Shown: positions 17,571-25,617 of the stretch, piece by piece | Layout of the letters: each line of letters starts with the position of its first letter | How positions within the stretch are numbered: the first letter of the stretch is position 1 | From: TMP-86 sp039807285 | Lineage (GTDB): Bacteria; Pseudomonadota; Gammaproteobacteria; Steroidobacterales; Steroidobacteraceae | Assembly: GCA_044226785.1 (NCBI GenBank) | Contig: JBGAGK010000001.1 | Coordinates: 252,138-316,137, forward strand | Reading direction: 5' to 3' | Length of the DNA: 64,000 nt | Position numbers and translations under genes: made by a program | Notes under the pieces: model-generated | Seen by the model: only the letters and a program-made list of their open reading frames with translations | What the model was told of the DNA's origin: nothing | Database searches by the model: none

Positions 17571-18431
17571 TTAGACGGCAGCCGCGCCGCCGACGATTTC
17601 GGACAATTCCTTGGTGATGGCCGCCTGGCGCGCCTTGTTGTAGATGAGCTGCAGTTCGCTGATCAGGTTGCCGGCATTGTCGGAGGCGCTCTTCATGGCC
17701 ACCATCCGCGCGGCCATCTCGCAGGCCACGTTCTCCACCGCGCCCTGGTACACCTGCGACTCCACGTAGCGCATCAGGATGCCATCGAGCAGCTCGCGCG
17801 CACTGGGCTCGTAGATGTAGTCCCAGAGCTTCTGCAGTTCGGCCTCGTCCTGCGTCTCCACCGGCATCAGCTGCGCGATCTGCGCCCGCTGCGTCATGGT
17901 GTTGACGAACACGTTGTGCGCCAGCACCAGCCGGTCGATCCTGGACTCGCGGAATGCATCGAGCATCACCTTGATGGTGCCGATGAGATCGGACACGTGC
18001 GGCCGGTCGCCCAGGTGAGTGGTGGATGCCATGATCGGCAGGCCCAGGCGCCGGAAGAACTGCACGGCCTTGGTCCCGATCAGGCACAGATGCACCTGCT
18101 CGCCGCGCGACTGCGCGGTGCGGATGGCGGTGATCGCCGCCTTGAACAGGTTGGCGTTCAGCGCACCGCACAGGCCGCGATCGGTGCTGATGATGATGAT
18201 CCCGATCGCCTTTACCGGCCGCTCGACCATGAACGGATGCCGGTAGTCCGGATTGGCCTTGCGCAGGTGGCCGATGACCAGCCGGATCTTCTGCGCATAG
18301 GGGCGTGCCGCCCGCATGCGCTCCTGTGCCTTGCGGATCTTGCTGGCCGACACCATTTCCATGGCCTTGGTGATCTTCTGGGTATTCCTGATACTCGAGA
18401 TCTTGCCGCGGATTTCCTTTGCGCCAGCCAT
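17571..18431 (-). CDS. atpG: F1Fo ATP synthase gamma subunit
   Basis: 286 residues, usual length. The N-terminal helix MAGAKEIRGKISSIRNTQKI and the C-terminal helix (SASDNAGNLISELQLIYNKA) form the rotating coiled coil that turns within the alpha-beta ring. STDRGLCGALN is also conserved. It starts 3 bases after atpA and ends 24 bases before atpD. Confidence 0.96.
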   Translation of the reverse strand: MAGAKEIRGKISSIRNTQKITKAMEMVSASKIRKAQERMRAARPYAQKIRLVIGHLRKANPDYRHPFMVERPVKAIGIIIISTDRGLCGALNANLFKAAITAIRTAQSRGEQVHLCLIGTKAVQFFRRLGLPIMASTTHLGDRPHVSDLIGTIKVMLDAFRESRIDRLVLAHNVFVNTMTQRAQIAQLMPVETQDEAELQKLWDYIYEPSARELLDGILMRYVESQVYQGAVENVACEMAARMVAMKSASDNAGNLISELQLIYNKARQAAITKELSEIVGGAAAV

Positions 18432-18434
18432 CGC

Positions 18435-19970
18435 TCAAACCGTCGCAAAGAATTCGTCGCAGGTCTTCTTCAACTGTGCCTCGACGTCCTTGGACAGGTC
18501 GGGCTTGTCGTTGATGGCCTTGAGCATTGCGCCGGAATTGGTCCTGGCAAACACCTGCAGCGCGCTTTCGGTCTCCACCACCTTCTTGCGATCGACCTTG
18601 TCGAAATAGCCGTTGTTCGCGGCATAGATCGACAGCGCCATCTCCGCCACGGACATGGGTGCGTACTGCTTCTGCTTCATGAGTTCCGTGACGCGCTGCC
18701 CGCGCTCGAGCTGCTTGCGGGTGGCTTCGTCCAGGTCCGAAGCGAACTGCGAGAATGCCGCAAGCTCCCGATACTGGGCCAGCGCCAGGCGGATGCCGCC
18801 GCCCAGCTTCTTGATGATGTTGGTCTGCGCGGCGCCGCCGACGCGCGACACCGAGATGCCGGCGTTGATGGCCGGACGCATGCCGGCGTTGAACAGGTCG
18901 GTCTCGAGGAAGATCTGGCCGTCGGTGATGGAAATGACGTTGGTGGGCACGAACGCGGTCACATCGCCCGCCTGGGTCTCGATGATGGGAAGCCCCGTCA
19001 GCGACCCGGTCCTGCCCTTCACGCGGCCGTTGGTGGCCTTCTCCACGTACTCCTCGTTGACGCGCGCGGAACGCTCCAGCAGGCGCGAGTGCAGATAGAA
19101 CACGTCGCCCGGAAAGGCCTCGCGGCCCGGGGGCCGGCGAAGCAGGAGCGAGATCTGCCGGTAGGCCACGGCCTGCTTCGACAGGTCGTCATAGACGATG
19201 AGCGCATCCTCGCCGTTGTCCATGAAGTACTCGCCCATTGCGCAGCCCGCATAGGGCGCAAGGTACTGCAGGGCCGCCGGGGTGGAGGCCGAGGCCGCCA
19301 CGATGATGGTATGGGCCATGGCGCCATGCTCTTCGAGCTTGCGCACCACGTTGGCGATCGAGCTCTGCTTCTGGCCCACGGCCACGTAGATGCACTTAAC
19401 GCCCGTGCCCTTCTGGTTGATGATGGTGTCGATGGCCACGGCCGTCTTGCCGGTCTGGCGGTCGCCGATGATCAGCTCACGCTGGCCGCGGCCGATGGGC
19501 ACCATCGAGTCGATGGCCTTCAGGCCGGTCTGCACCGGCTGCGACACGCTCTTGCGGTAGATCACGCCCGGAGCCACGCGCTCCAGCGGCGCCTTGCGCG
19601 AGGTGTTCACCGGACCCTTGCCGTCGATCGGATTGCCCAGCGCATCGACCACCCGGCCGAGCATCTCGGGACCCACGGGCACTTCGAGGATGCGGCCGGT
19701 GGTCCTGACCTTGTGTCCTTCGGAGATGTGCTTGTAGTCACCCAGCACCACCGAGCCCACCGAGTCCTGCTCCAGGTTCAGCGCCAGACCGAACGTGTTG
19801 CCGGGGAACTCGAGCATTTCGCCGTAGCGGGCATCCGCCAGGCCATGGATGCGCACGATGCCGTCGGTCACGCTGACCACCGTGCCCTCGTTGCGCGCAT
19901 CGGTTCCGGCCTGGAACTTCTGGATGCGCTCCTTGATGAGCTCGCTGATTTCAGATGCCTTGATGGACAT
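18435..19970 (-). CDS. atpA: F1Fo ATP synthase alpha subunit
   Basis: 511 residues. Non-catalytic nucleotide-binding subunit of F1. Walker A is GDRQTGKT. Also seen are EISELIKERIQKF, the delta-contacting N-terminus, and LLLRRPPGREAFPGDVFY, the usual family signature. It lies 11 bases after atpH. Confidence 0.97.
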   Translation of the reverse strand: MSIKASEISELIKERIQKFQAGTDARNEGTVVSVTDGIVRIHGLADARYGEMLEFPGNTFGLALNLEQDSVGSVVLGDYKHISEGHKVRTTGRILEVPVGPEMLGRVVDALGNPIDGKGPVNTSRKAPLERVAPGVIYRKSVSQPVQTGLKAIDSMVPIGRGQRELIIGDRQTGKTAVAIDTIINQKGTGVKCIYVAVGQKQSSIANVVRKLEEHGAMAHTIIVAASASTPAALQYLAPYAGCAMGEYFMDNGEDALIVYDDLSKQAVAYRQISLLLRRPPGREAFPGDVFYLHSRLLERSARVNEEYVEKATNGRVKGRTGSLTGLPIIETQAGDVTAFVPTNVISITDGQIFLETDLFNAGMRPAINAGISVSRVGGAAQTNIIKKLGGGIRLALAQYRELAAFSQFASDLDEATRKQLERGQRVTELMKQKQYAPMSVAEMALSIYAANNGYFDKVDRKKVVETESALQVFARTNSGAMLKAINDKPDLSKDVEAQLKKTCDEFFATV

Positions 19971-19981
19971 GGTTCAAAACC

Positions 19982-20515
19982 TCAATTGCTCAATTCGTTT
20001 TGCAGCTGCGCGAGCCGGCCCCTGACGGAGCCGTCGATCACCAGGTCACCGCAGCGGATCACGGCGCCGCCGAGCAGGTCCGGATCCACCGTTGCCTGCA
20101 TGTGGATCTCGCGCTTCAACCGGGCCTGCAGCGCCGCCGCCAGCCTTGACTTCTGCCCGTCACTCAACGGGACCGCGGAGGTGATCTCCACCATCGCCGT
20201 ATTCTCGACCTCGGCGCGCAGCACTTCGAACTGCGCCGAAATGTCCGGCAGGAGCGACAACCGTCGGTTTCTCGCCAGCAGACGGATGAAGTTGCGCAGG
20301 GCTTCGCCACCCCTGCCCCCTGCATCGCTCATCAGGTCCACCAGCGCGTCCTCGGCGACATTGGGGCTGGTGATCAGTTGCTCGACGCGCGCATCGGCCG
20401 CGAAGGCCGCCGCAGCCTGCAATGCCTGCGACCAGCCGGTCAGGTCCCGGTCCTCGCGCGCGGCGGCAAACGCCGCCCGGGCGTAGGGGCGCGCAATGGT
20501 GGCGCGCTCAGCCAC
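19982..20515 (-). CDS. atpH: F1Fo ATP synthase delta subunit
   Basis: 177 residues, standard OSCP/delta. The N-terminal helical bundle begins TIARPYARAAFAAARE. The conserved C-terminal stretch has VDPDLLGGAVIRCGDLVIDG followed by SVRGRL. It joins the peripheral stalk to F1. Its start overlaps the end of atpF by 8 bases. Confidence 0.95.
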   Translation of the reverse strand: MAERATIARPYARAAFAAAREDRDLTGWSQALQAAAAFAADARVEQLITSPNVAEDALVDLMSDAGGRGGEALRNFIRLLARNRRLSLLPDISAQFEVLRAEVENTAMVEITSAVPLSDGQKSRLAAALQARLKREIHMQATVDPDLLGGAVIRCGDLVIDGSVRGRLAQLQNELSN

Positions 20516-20987
20516 GTGCGATCTCGGCGGCGAGCTGGTCGAGCAGTTCGGCGTGCGCCTTCGCGTCTATCTCGCGGCCCAGGAGCCGTGAGGCGCCACT
20601 CACCGCCAGCGCTCCGACTTCCTGTCGAAGACCTTCACGCGCCCGCGCGCTCTCTAGCGAAATGCTCTCGCGCGCCTGGCCGAGCAGGCGCTGCCCCTCG
20701 GAGATCGCGGTATTCTTCGCGTCCTCGACGATCTCGTTGCCGCGCCTGTTCGCCTGATCGACGATCTGCATGGCCTTGTCGCGCGCCTCGCGGATGATGT
20801 CCTGCGCGCGCGCCTTGGCCTCGTCGAGATCCTGCTGGCCCTTGTCGGCCGCAGCCAGTCCTTCGGCGATCTTCTTCTGCCGTTCCTCGATGGCCCCGAT
20901 GATGTGCGGCCAGCCGAACTTCATGACCAGCCAGGCCACGGCGAAGAACGCCAGGCCCTGGATGACGATGGTGATTGTCAGGTTCAT
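20508..20987 (-). CDS. atpF: F1Fo ATP synthase b subunit
   Basis: 159 residues. One N-terminal membrane segment (TIVIQGLAFFAVAWLVMKF) followed by a long charged coiled coil (ERQKKIAEGLAAADKGQQDL) that dimerises as the peripheral stalk. One copy only, as expected outside photosynthetic or alphaproteobacterial lineages. Overlaps atpH by 8 bases and is separated from atpE by a strong hairpin. Confidence 0.95.
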   Translation of the reverse strand: MNLTITIVIQGLAFFAVAWLVMKFGWPHIIGAIEERQKKIAEGLAAADKGQQDLDEAKARAQDIIREARDKAMQIVDQANRRGNEIVEDAKNTAISEGQRLLGQARESISLESARAREGLRQEVGALAVSGASRLLGREIDAKAHAELLDQLAAEIARG

Positions 20988-21013
20988 TCCGAATCAACTC
21001 CCGAAGGGGTCAG

Positions 21014-21039
21014 GCGCCGCGCACCCGTGCGCGCGGCGC
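21014..21039 (-). promoter_or_regulatory. 9-bp GC hairpin between atpE and atpF
   Basis: The arms GCGCCGCGC (21014-21022) and GCGCGGCGC (21031-21039) are perfect complements with an 8-base loop. The hairpin sits in the 68-base gap after atpE. An alternative 7-bp stem with arms CGCGCAC and GTGCGCG is also possible. It has no T-tract, so attenuation or protection of the atpE message end, raising c-subunit output, is more likely than full termination (inference). Confidence 0.65.
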
Positions 21040-21055
21040 GAAGATTCCGGTGCGC

Positions 21056-21328
21056 TTACTTCAGCACGCCGATGAACGGATTGGCGAACAGCAGCAGCAG
21101 CGCAATGGCGACGCCGATGATGGGCACGGCATCGAGCAGACCGGCCACGATGAACATCTTGATCTGCAGCATCGGGGTCAGCTCGGGCTGGCGGGCAGCG
21201 CCCTCCAGGAACTTGCCGCCGAGCAACGCAAAGCCGATGGCGGTGCCGAGCGCGCCGAGGCCGATCAGGAGGCCCGCCGCGATGACGGTCATGCTCAACA
21301 GTTGAGCCAGCTGGGGAACGTGATCCAT
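21056..21328 (-). CDS. atpE: F1Fo ATP synthase c subunit (proteolipid)
   Basis: 90 residues, a two-helix hairpin of the rotor ring. The polar loop is ARQPE, preceded by GLGALGTAIGFALLGGKF. The ion-binding carboxylate is D66 in VAGLLDAVPIIGVAIALLL. An Asp here without the extra polar ligands of Na+ types points to H+ coupling. The protein is somewhat longer than the E. coli c subunit (79). Confidence 0.96.
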   Translation of the reverse strand: MDHVPQLAQLLSMTVIAAGLLIGLGALGTAIGFALLGGKFLEGAARQPELTPMLQIKMFIVAGLLDAVPIIGVAIALLLLFANPFIGVLK

Positions 21329-21364
21329 TTTTCTCTCCGAAGGTCTGAAGGTCAGTGAACGAAA

Positions 21365-22207
21365 CTAGTGCCGGTCGGCTGCCATGCTCAGGTACACGAT
21401 GGACAGCACCATGAAAATGAAGGCTTGCAGCAGGATGATCAGGATGTGGAACGCGGTCCACGCGAAGCCGGCCAGGAACTGCGCCGCTCCGAAGAAATAG
21501 GTGGATACCTTCGACATCGAAGATCCCAGCGTGAGCACCGCGATCAGCACGAATATGAGTTCGCCCGCGTACATGTTGCCGAACAACCGCAGGCTGAGCG
21601 AGAGCGGGCGCACCGCTTCCTCGATCAGCCGCAGCAGGAGGTTCGGAAGTGCCGTGAGCACCTTGCCCACCGGCCCGCTGGCGTGGAAGGGCACCGAAAT
21701 GAACTCGTGCAGGAAAAGCCCCAGACCCTTGTGCTTGATGCCCATGTACTGGGTGAGGAAAAACACGCACAAGGCAAGACCAAAGGTCGTGTTGAGGTCG
21801 GCGGTGGGCACGATGCGCAGGTGGCTGACGCCCGCCTGCTGGCCGATCCAGGGCAGAAGGTCGACCGGCAGCATGTCCAGGAAGTTTTCCAGCAGCACCA
21901 TGCAGAAGATGGTGATGGACAGCGGTGCGATCAGCCGGCTGCTCCCATGGAAGGTTTCCTTCACCAGGCCGTCCACGAACTCCACCACCATCTCGACGAA
22001 GGCCTGGAACTTGCCCGGGACACCGGATGTGGCGCGGCGGGACACGCAGATGAACACCGCCAGGAACAGCAGGGACAGGAGCAGCTTGATCACCACGCTG
22101 TCGAGGTGGATCTCCCAGAAACCCTGACCCTCGTTGAGCGTCAGATGCTTCAGGTGGTGCTGGATGTACTCGGTCATCCCGCTGGTTTCAGTCTCGGCCG
22201 CTGCCAT
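21365..22207 (-). CDS. atpB: F1Fo ATP synthase a subunit
   Basis: 280 residues, a polytopic stator subunit forming the proton half-channels. The essential Arg lies in RPLSLSLRLFGNMYAGELIF. An N-terminal soluble segment precedes the first membrane helix (VVIKLLLSLLFLAVFICVS). It begins 6 bases after atpI. Confidence 0.96.
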   Translation of the reverse strand: MAAAETETSGMTEYIQHHLKHLTLNEGQGFWEIHLDSVVIKLLLSLLFLAVFICVSRRATSGVPGKFQAFVEMVVEFVDGLVKETFHGSSRLIAPLSITIFCMVLLENFLDMLPVDLLPWIGQQAGVSHLRIVPTADLNTTFGLALCVFFLTQYMGIKHKGLGLFLHEFISVPFHASGPVGKVLTALPNLLLRLIEEAVRPLSLSLRLFGNMYAGELIFVLIAVLTLGSSMSKVSTYFFGAAQFLAGFAWTAFHILIILLQAFIFMVLSIVYLSMAADRH

Positions 22208-22213
22208 TCGCCC

Positions 22214-22591
22214 TCAGTCCCCTTCCCGTCTCACCAATCCGAACCAGTAACCGAACTGCGCTGCGATCAGCCCGATCAGCAGCGGGAGCGGTGCCAGCTT
22301 CAACTTCGCCAGCGCCAGCCACACCGCCAGCACCAGCCACAGCCACTTCATCGCCTCGCCGGCCATCAGCGCCCGCTGGATCACCGGCGCACCGGCAACG
22401 CCGGGCGCAAACAGGCGCCAGCCGAACACCGCCGTTCCCACGGCGATGATCGACGCCCCGCACAGTGCCGCGAGAGCGGAACTTCTGCCCGCGAATATCG
22501 CGAAGCACAGTGCGACCACCAGCCCGGTGGCTGCCTGCCACACGACCACCCGCAGTACCGTGCGCTTGCCGCGCAGCAGGGGATCGTTCAT
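22214..22591 (-). CDS. atpI: ATP synthase subunit I (assembly factor)
   Basis: 125-residue membrane protein with about four hydrophobic segments (VVVWQAATGLVVALCFAIFA, MKWLWLVLAVWLALAKLKL, LIGLIAAQFGYWFGLV). First gene of the atp operon, and helps c-ring assembly or Mg2+ supply in relatives. Start set at MNDPLLRGKRTVLR; an ATG at 22636 would add 15 poorly conserved residues. Confidence 0.88.
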   Translation of the reverse strand: MNDPLLRGKRTVLRVVVWQAATGLVVALCFAIFAGRSSALAALCGASIIAVGTAVFGWRLFAPGVAGAPVIQRALMAGEAMKWLWLVLAVWLALAKLKLAPLPLLIGLIAAQFGYWFGLVRREGD

Positions 22592-22692
22592 CCGTCTGAC
22601 ATCCCATGGGGGAGCCGGGCGCAGGCCGGCACGCATCGGCGGGTGGCCTGCACTGTCATGGTCGGGCCGAAGCGGTCCAAAAAAGACGCCGC

Positions 22693-22721
22693 ATTATAAA
22701 GACGAGCAAGGCCGGCTTCAA
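22693..22721 (-). promoter_or_regulatory. atp operon promoter
   Basis: On the minus strand a perfect -10 TATAAT (22698-22693) is preceded by TTGAAG (22721-22716) at 17 bp spacing. Transcription would start near 22686, about 95 bases before atpI. This is the best sigma70 promoter in the window and fits a strongly expressed operon. Confidence 0.75.
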
Positions 22722-22791
22722 GGCGCTGAACGCTCTGGCTTTTTTGACAATGCACGGATTGTGGCAACACCGCACGGGCCCGCGGCTATCA

Positions 22792-22819
22792 CTTATTGAA
22801 TGTGGCTTATTGAATATGC
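22792..22819. repeat. 14-bp tandem repeat at the parB stop
   Basis: Two 14-bp units, CTTATTGAATGTGG and CTTATTGAATATGC (12 of 14 identical), lie end to end. The parB stop codon (TAA on the minus strand) is inside the second unit. Probably a small slippage duplication. Confidence 0.75.
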
Positions 22820-23721
22820 GCGAGAATGCCTTCCAGCTCATCCAGGCTGTTGTAGCTCACCACCAGCTTGCCCTTGCCGCTGGCCGAGTGCTGGAACGCC
22901 ACCCTGGCGCCCAGCTTGTCCGCCAGATCCATCTCCAGTCGCCGGATGTCGGGGTCGGTCTCGGCGAGCGGCTGGTTTCTGGTCGCCGGCGGAGACAACA
23001 GGCGGCGGACCAGCACTTCCGTCTCGCGCACCGACAGCGACTTCTTCGCCACAAGATGAGCCACTTCCACCTGCTGCCGGCGGGCGGTCAGGCCCAGCAA
23101 TGCCCGGGCATGACCCATTTCGATGCTGCGCTGCTCAACGAGGGTCTTGACCTCATCGGCCAGTTCCATCAGTCGAAGCAGGTTGCTCACCGCTGCGCGT
23201 GAACGACCCACGGCCTCGGCAGCCGCCTGATGGGTCAGGCCGAATTCATCGATCAGCCGGGACAGGGCGCCGGCCTCCTCCAGCGGATTCAGGTTCTCGC
23301 GCTGGATGTTCTCGATGAGGGCCATGGCCACGGCAGCCTCATCGGGCACCTCGCGCACCACCGCAGGAATCTCCGACAGGCCTGCCATCTGGGCGGCGCG
23401 CCAGCGGCGCTCGCCGGCGATGATCTCGTAGCGCTGCGACTCACCCAGCTGGGGCCGGCCCACCGGCCGCACGAGGATGGGCTGCACGATGCCCTGGGCC
23501 CTGATCGACTCGGCCAGCTCGCCGAGCGTCTCGGGACGCATGTCCGAGCGCGGCTGGTACTTGCCACGCTGGAGCAGATCGAGCGGAAGCGTGGCAAGCC
23601 GGTCACCGGGCGGAAGTGAGGCCTGTGCCGCGACAGCCGGCACGGCCGACTGTGCCGAACGCGCCAGAAACGGACTCAGTTCAGCGAGGCCACGGCCCAG
23701 GGAAGGTTTCTTGCCCGACAT
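22807..23721 (-). CDS. parB: Chromosome partitioning protein ParB
   Basis: 304 residues. N-terminal KKPSLGRGLAEL is the segment that stimulates ParA. The CTP-binding motif GERRWRAA and the helix-turn-helix LTHQAAAEAVGRSRAAVSNL, with MGHARALLGL, are intact, followed by a C-terminal dimerisation domain. It binds parS sites and spreads for chromosome segregation. Start set at MSGKKPSL; an ATG at 23760 adds 13 residues. parA and gidB, normally directly upstream, are missing; a catabolic-type operon takes their place. Confidence 0.95.
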   Translation of the reverse strand: MSGKKPSLGRGLAELSPFLARSAQSAVPAVAAQASLPPGDRLATLPLDLLQRGKYQPRSDMRPETLGELAESIRAQGIVQPILVRPVGRPQLGESQRYEIIAGERRWRAAQMAGLSEIPAVVREVPDEAAVAMALIENIQRENLNPLEEAGALSRLIDEFGLTHQAAAEAVGRSRAAVSNLLRLMELADEVKTLVEQRSIEMGHARALLGLTARRQQVEVAHLVAKKSLSVRETEVLVRRLLSPPATRNQPLAETDPDIRRLEMDLADKLGARVAFQHSASGKGKLVVSYNSLDELEGILAHIQ

Positions 23722-23771
23722 CGGCCGGGAGTGTAGCAACAATGTGATCGCACGAGACAAGTGCCTTGCGC

Positions 23772-23845
23772 GACCCTGCGGCGCATGGCCTGACCTGCTG
23801 TGCCAGCTCCGGCCGTGTCCGCGTTACGACCGCCATCGCAGGGTC
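23772..23845 (-). repeat. 9-bp inverted repeat between beta-helix gene and parB
   Basis: GACCCTGCG (23772-23780) and CGCAGGGTC (23837-23845) are perfect complements 56 bases apart. The inner arm reaches the stop codon of the beta-helix gene. In the transcript of that operon it would close a large stem-loop just after the stop; no T-tract, so termination is uncertain. Confidence 0.5.
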
Positions 23846-25580
23846 AGTAGACGTCCAGAACGATGGACCCGCGATAACTCCCCGGGCGCAGGGACCTGGC
23901 CTTGCCGTCCACGGTCAAGCGCAGATGATGCCCCGCTGCTGCATCGATGCGGGCACCCTGTGCCACCGTCAGTTCCGACAGGAAGGATCGTCCCGTCACC
24001 GTCCACTGCGATCGACCATCGAGCGTTACGCTCAGGCCATTGTCCGGCCCCGGCAGTACGACGGTGTTCGACACATGGCCGATCTCGCGGTAGGTTTCCT
24101 GCGTCGGTTCCTTGCCGGTTGCGGGGGCGGTCGTGGACGTGGAAATCACCCCCATGGCCGTAGCGTTTTCGAAGCTGAGCCGCATCGTGCTCTTCTTCGC
24201 CCGTCCGTTGTAGAAATCCCCCTTGATGGCAGTGTTGCGAAACACCGCCGTCACATCGGGGCTGGCCGGTGCGGCCGAGCCTCGCGGATGGTCCCCGTCA
24301 GGTCCCATGCCCGGAGGTGGCGCATCCATTCCCGCGGGCAGATGACCGCTCATCATGGCCTTCATGAACGGGTCGTCGTTTTCCATCGACTGCAGGATCA
24401 CCCCGCTGTCGGAGATCACCCGGGCATCGTCAACGATGATCGTGGTGCCGATCCCCTTGACCTGGATCGCAGTCTGCCCGGCGCGCAACACGCTGCCCTT
24501 GTCGATGGTGAGCGTGCCACCGCCCGTGCCCGAATGCATCATCACGCCGTAGCGGCCTGATTCCACCAAGGTGCCGTTGGTGAAAGTCACTGAACCCTCG
24601 GCCGCCATGATCGCACCGATGTCTGCCGCGCGGATCACCGAGTGGTCGAAAGTGTCGACCGAATCTCCGATCGAGTATGCGCCATAGCCGCTGTCCACGG
24701 CTTCGATCAGGCTGTCGGTGACGAACATGCGCGTGTGCGTGGTCACATCGGTGGACATCGCCCCCCAGCCCTGGACACGGATGTGCGAGCGGTTGTAGTG
24801 GACGGTCCCGTTCTCCACCAGGTTGGTCGCGCGCGCATTGCCGGACAGACCCAGCATCCACGGCACTTCCATCATCCTGCCGACATCCACGGTGAAGCGG
24901 TAATCCGGCGGAAGTGTTCCGTTGCTGACCTCGATCTCCGCATCATTGACCCTGACCGTGGCGTCGCCACCGATGAACAGCGCGGTGCGGATGGCGCCGT
25001 GGGTTCGGATGATCGGGCGTTCGATGGTGAGATCGGCATGGCCGGTTGCCATGATGGCCGCGCCGAATCCCGCGAAATCGTTGCCGCCATTGCCGGTGAG
25101 GTCGATGATCGGGTGGTCGATGGTGTAGGAGCCTTTTCCATCGACGATGATGCCGTTGAAGCGCTCGCCGCGCGACTCGATCCGCACGTCGCGCGCCACC
25201 GTCGCGCCTACCGTGCCGGAAAGCACTGCCGCAGGCACCGACTTTGACGCCAGCGGCGCGCCATCCTGAATGAAGACGGCAGTCCGGAAATGGTGTGCGG
25301 GCAGATTCTTGAATTTGACCGGGAAATCATCCGCTACCGACAGGACGACCTTGCCCCTGTACGTCCCCGGTGCCAGGCTGGTTTCCACTCCGTTCACCGT
25401 GAGCGTCAGCGTCTTGCCGGGCGGGGCGGTCGGCACCCCGCCCTTGTCGATCGTGAGCACATCGTAGCCGGTTGTCTCACCCAGTACGGCCGGCAGATCC
25501 TCAGGCCACGCCGGAACAGCCCCGAGCGCGACGACGACCAGGGCGACGGCACAGCATCTTGCAAGGCCTGAACTACTCAT
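23844..25580 (-). CDS. Secreted beta-helix protein B of the receptor operon (unknown function)
   Basis: 578 residues. Signal peptide CCAVALVVVALGAVPAWPED, then a long run of short strands and turns with Gly, Asn and Asp typical of a right-handed parallel beta-helix. Adhesins and autotransporter passengers look similar, but no autotransporter barrel is present. Residues near the N-terminus (TLTVNGVETSLAPGTYRGK) are echoed at the C-terminus (LTVDGKARSLRPGSYRGS), so the helix is framed by two copies of one module. A Met/Pro-rich insert (MMSGHLPAGMDAPPPGMGP) interrupts it. Homologous to the gene before it in the operon. Start chosen at the second in-frame ATG with GGGAG upstream; 25589 is possible. 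Function unknown. Confidence 0.75.
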   Translation of the reverse strand: MSSSGLARCCAVALVVVALGAVPAWPEDLPAVLGETTGYDVLTIDKGGVPTAPPGKTLTLTVNGVETSLAPGTYRGKVVLSVADDFPVKFKNLPAHHFRTAVFIQDGAPLASKSVPAAVLSGTVGATVARDVRIESRGERFNGIIVDGKGSYTIDHPIIDLTGNGGNDFAGFGAAIMATGHADLTIERPIIRTHGAIRTALFIGGDATVRVNDAEIEVSNGTLPPDYRFTVDVGRMMEVPWMLGLSGNARATNLVENGTVHYNRSHIRVQGWGAMSTDVTTHTRMFVTDSLIEAVDSGYGAYSIGDSVDTFDHSVIRAADIGAIMAAEGSVTFTNGTLVESGRYGVMMHSGTGGGTLTIDKGSVLRAGQTAIQVKGIGTTIIVDDARVISDSGVILQSMENDDPFMKAMMSGHLPAGMDAPPPGMGPDGDHPRGSAAPASPDVTAVFRNTAIKGDFYNGRAKKSTMRLSFENATAMGVISTSTTAPATGKEPTQETYREIGHVSNTVVLPGPDNGLSVTLDGRSQWTVTGRSFLSELTVAQGARIDAAAGHHLRLTVDGKARSLRPGSYRGSIVLDVY

Positions 25581-25617
25581 GTTCTGCATTCTCCCGAGTG
25601 ATGAGCTTCCGCGGCGA

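Noticed and set aside
17559..20486. 975-codon plus-strand open frame opposite atpG-atpA-atpH
   Set aside because: Antisense to three certain ATP synthase genes; His/Arg/Gly-rich composition typical of GC-rich shadows.
22592..23843. parS sites near parB
   Set aside because: No TGTTTCACGTGAAACA-like palindrome was seen by eye here.
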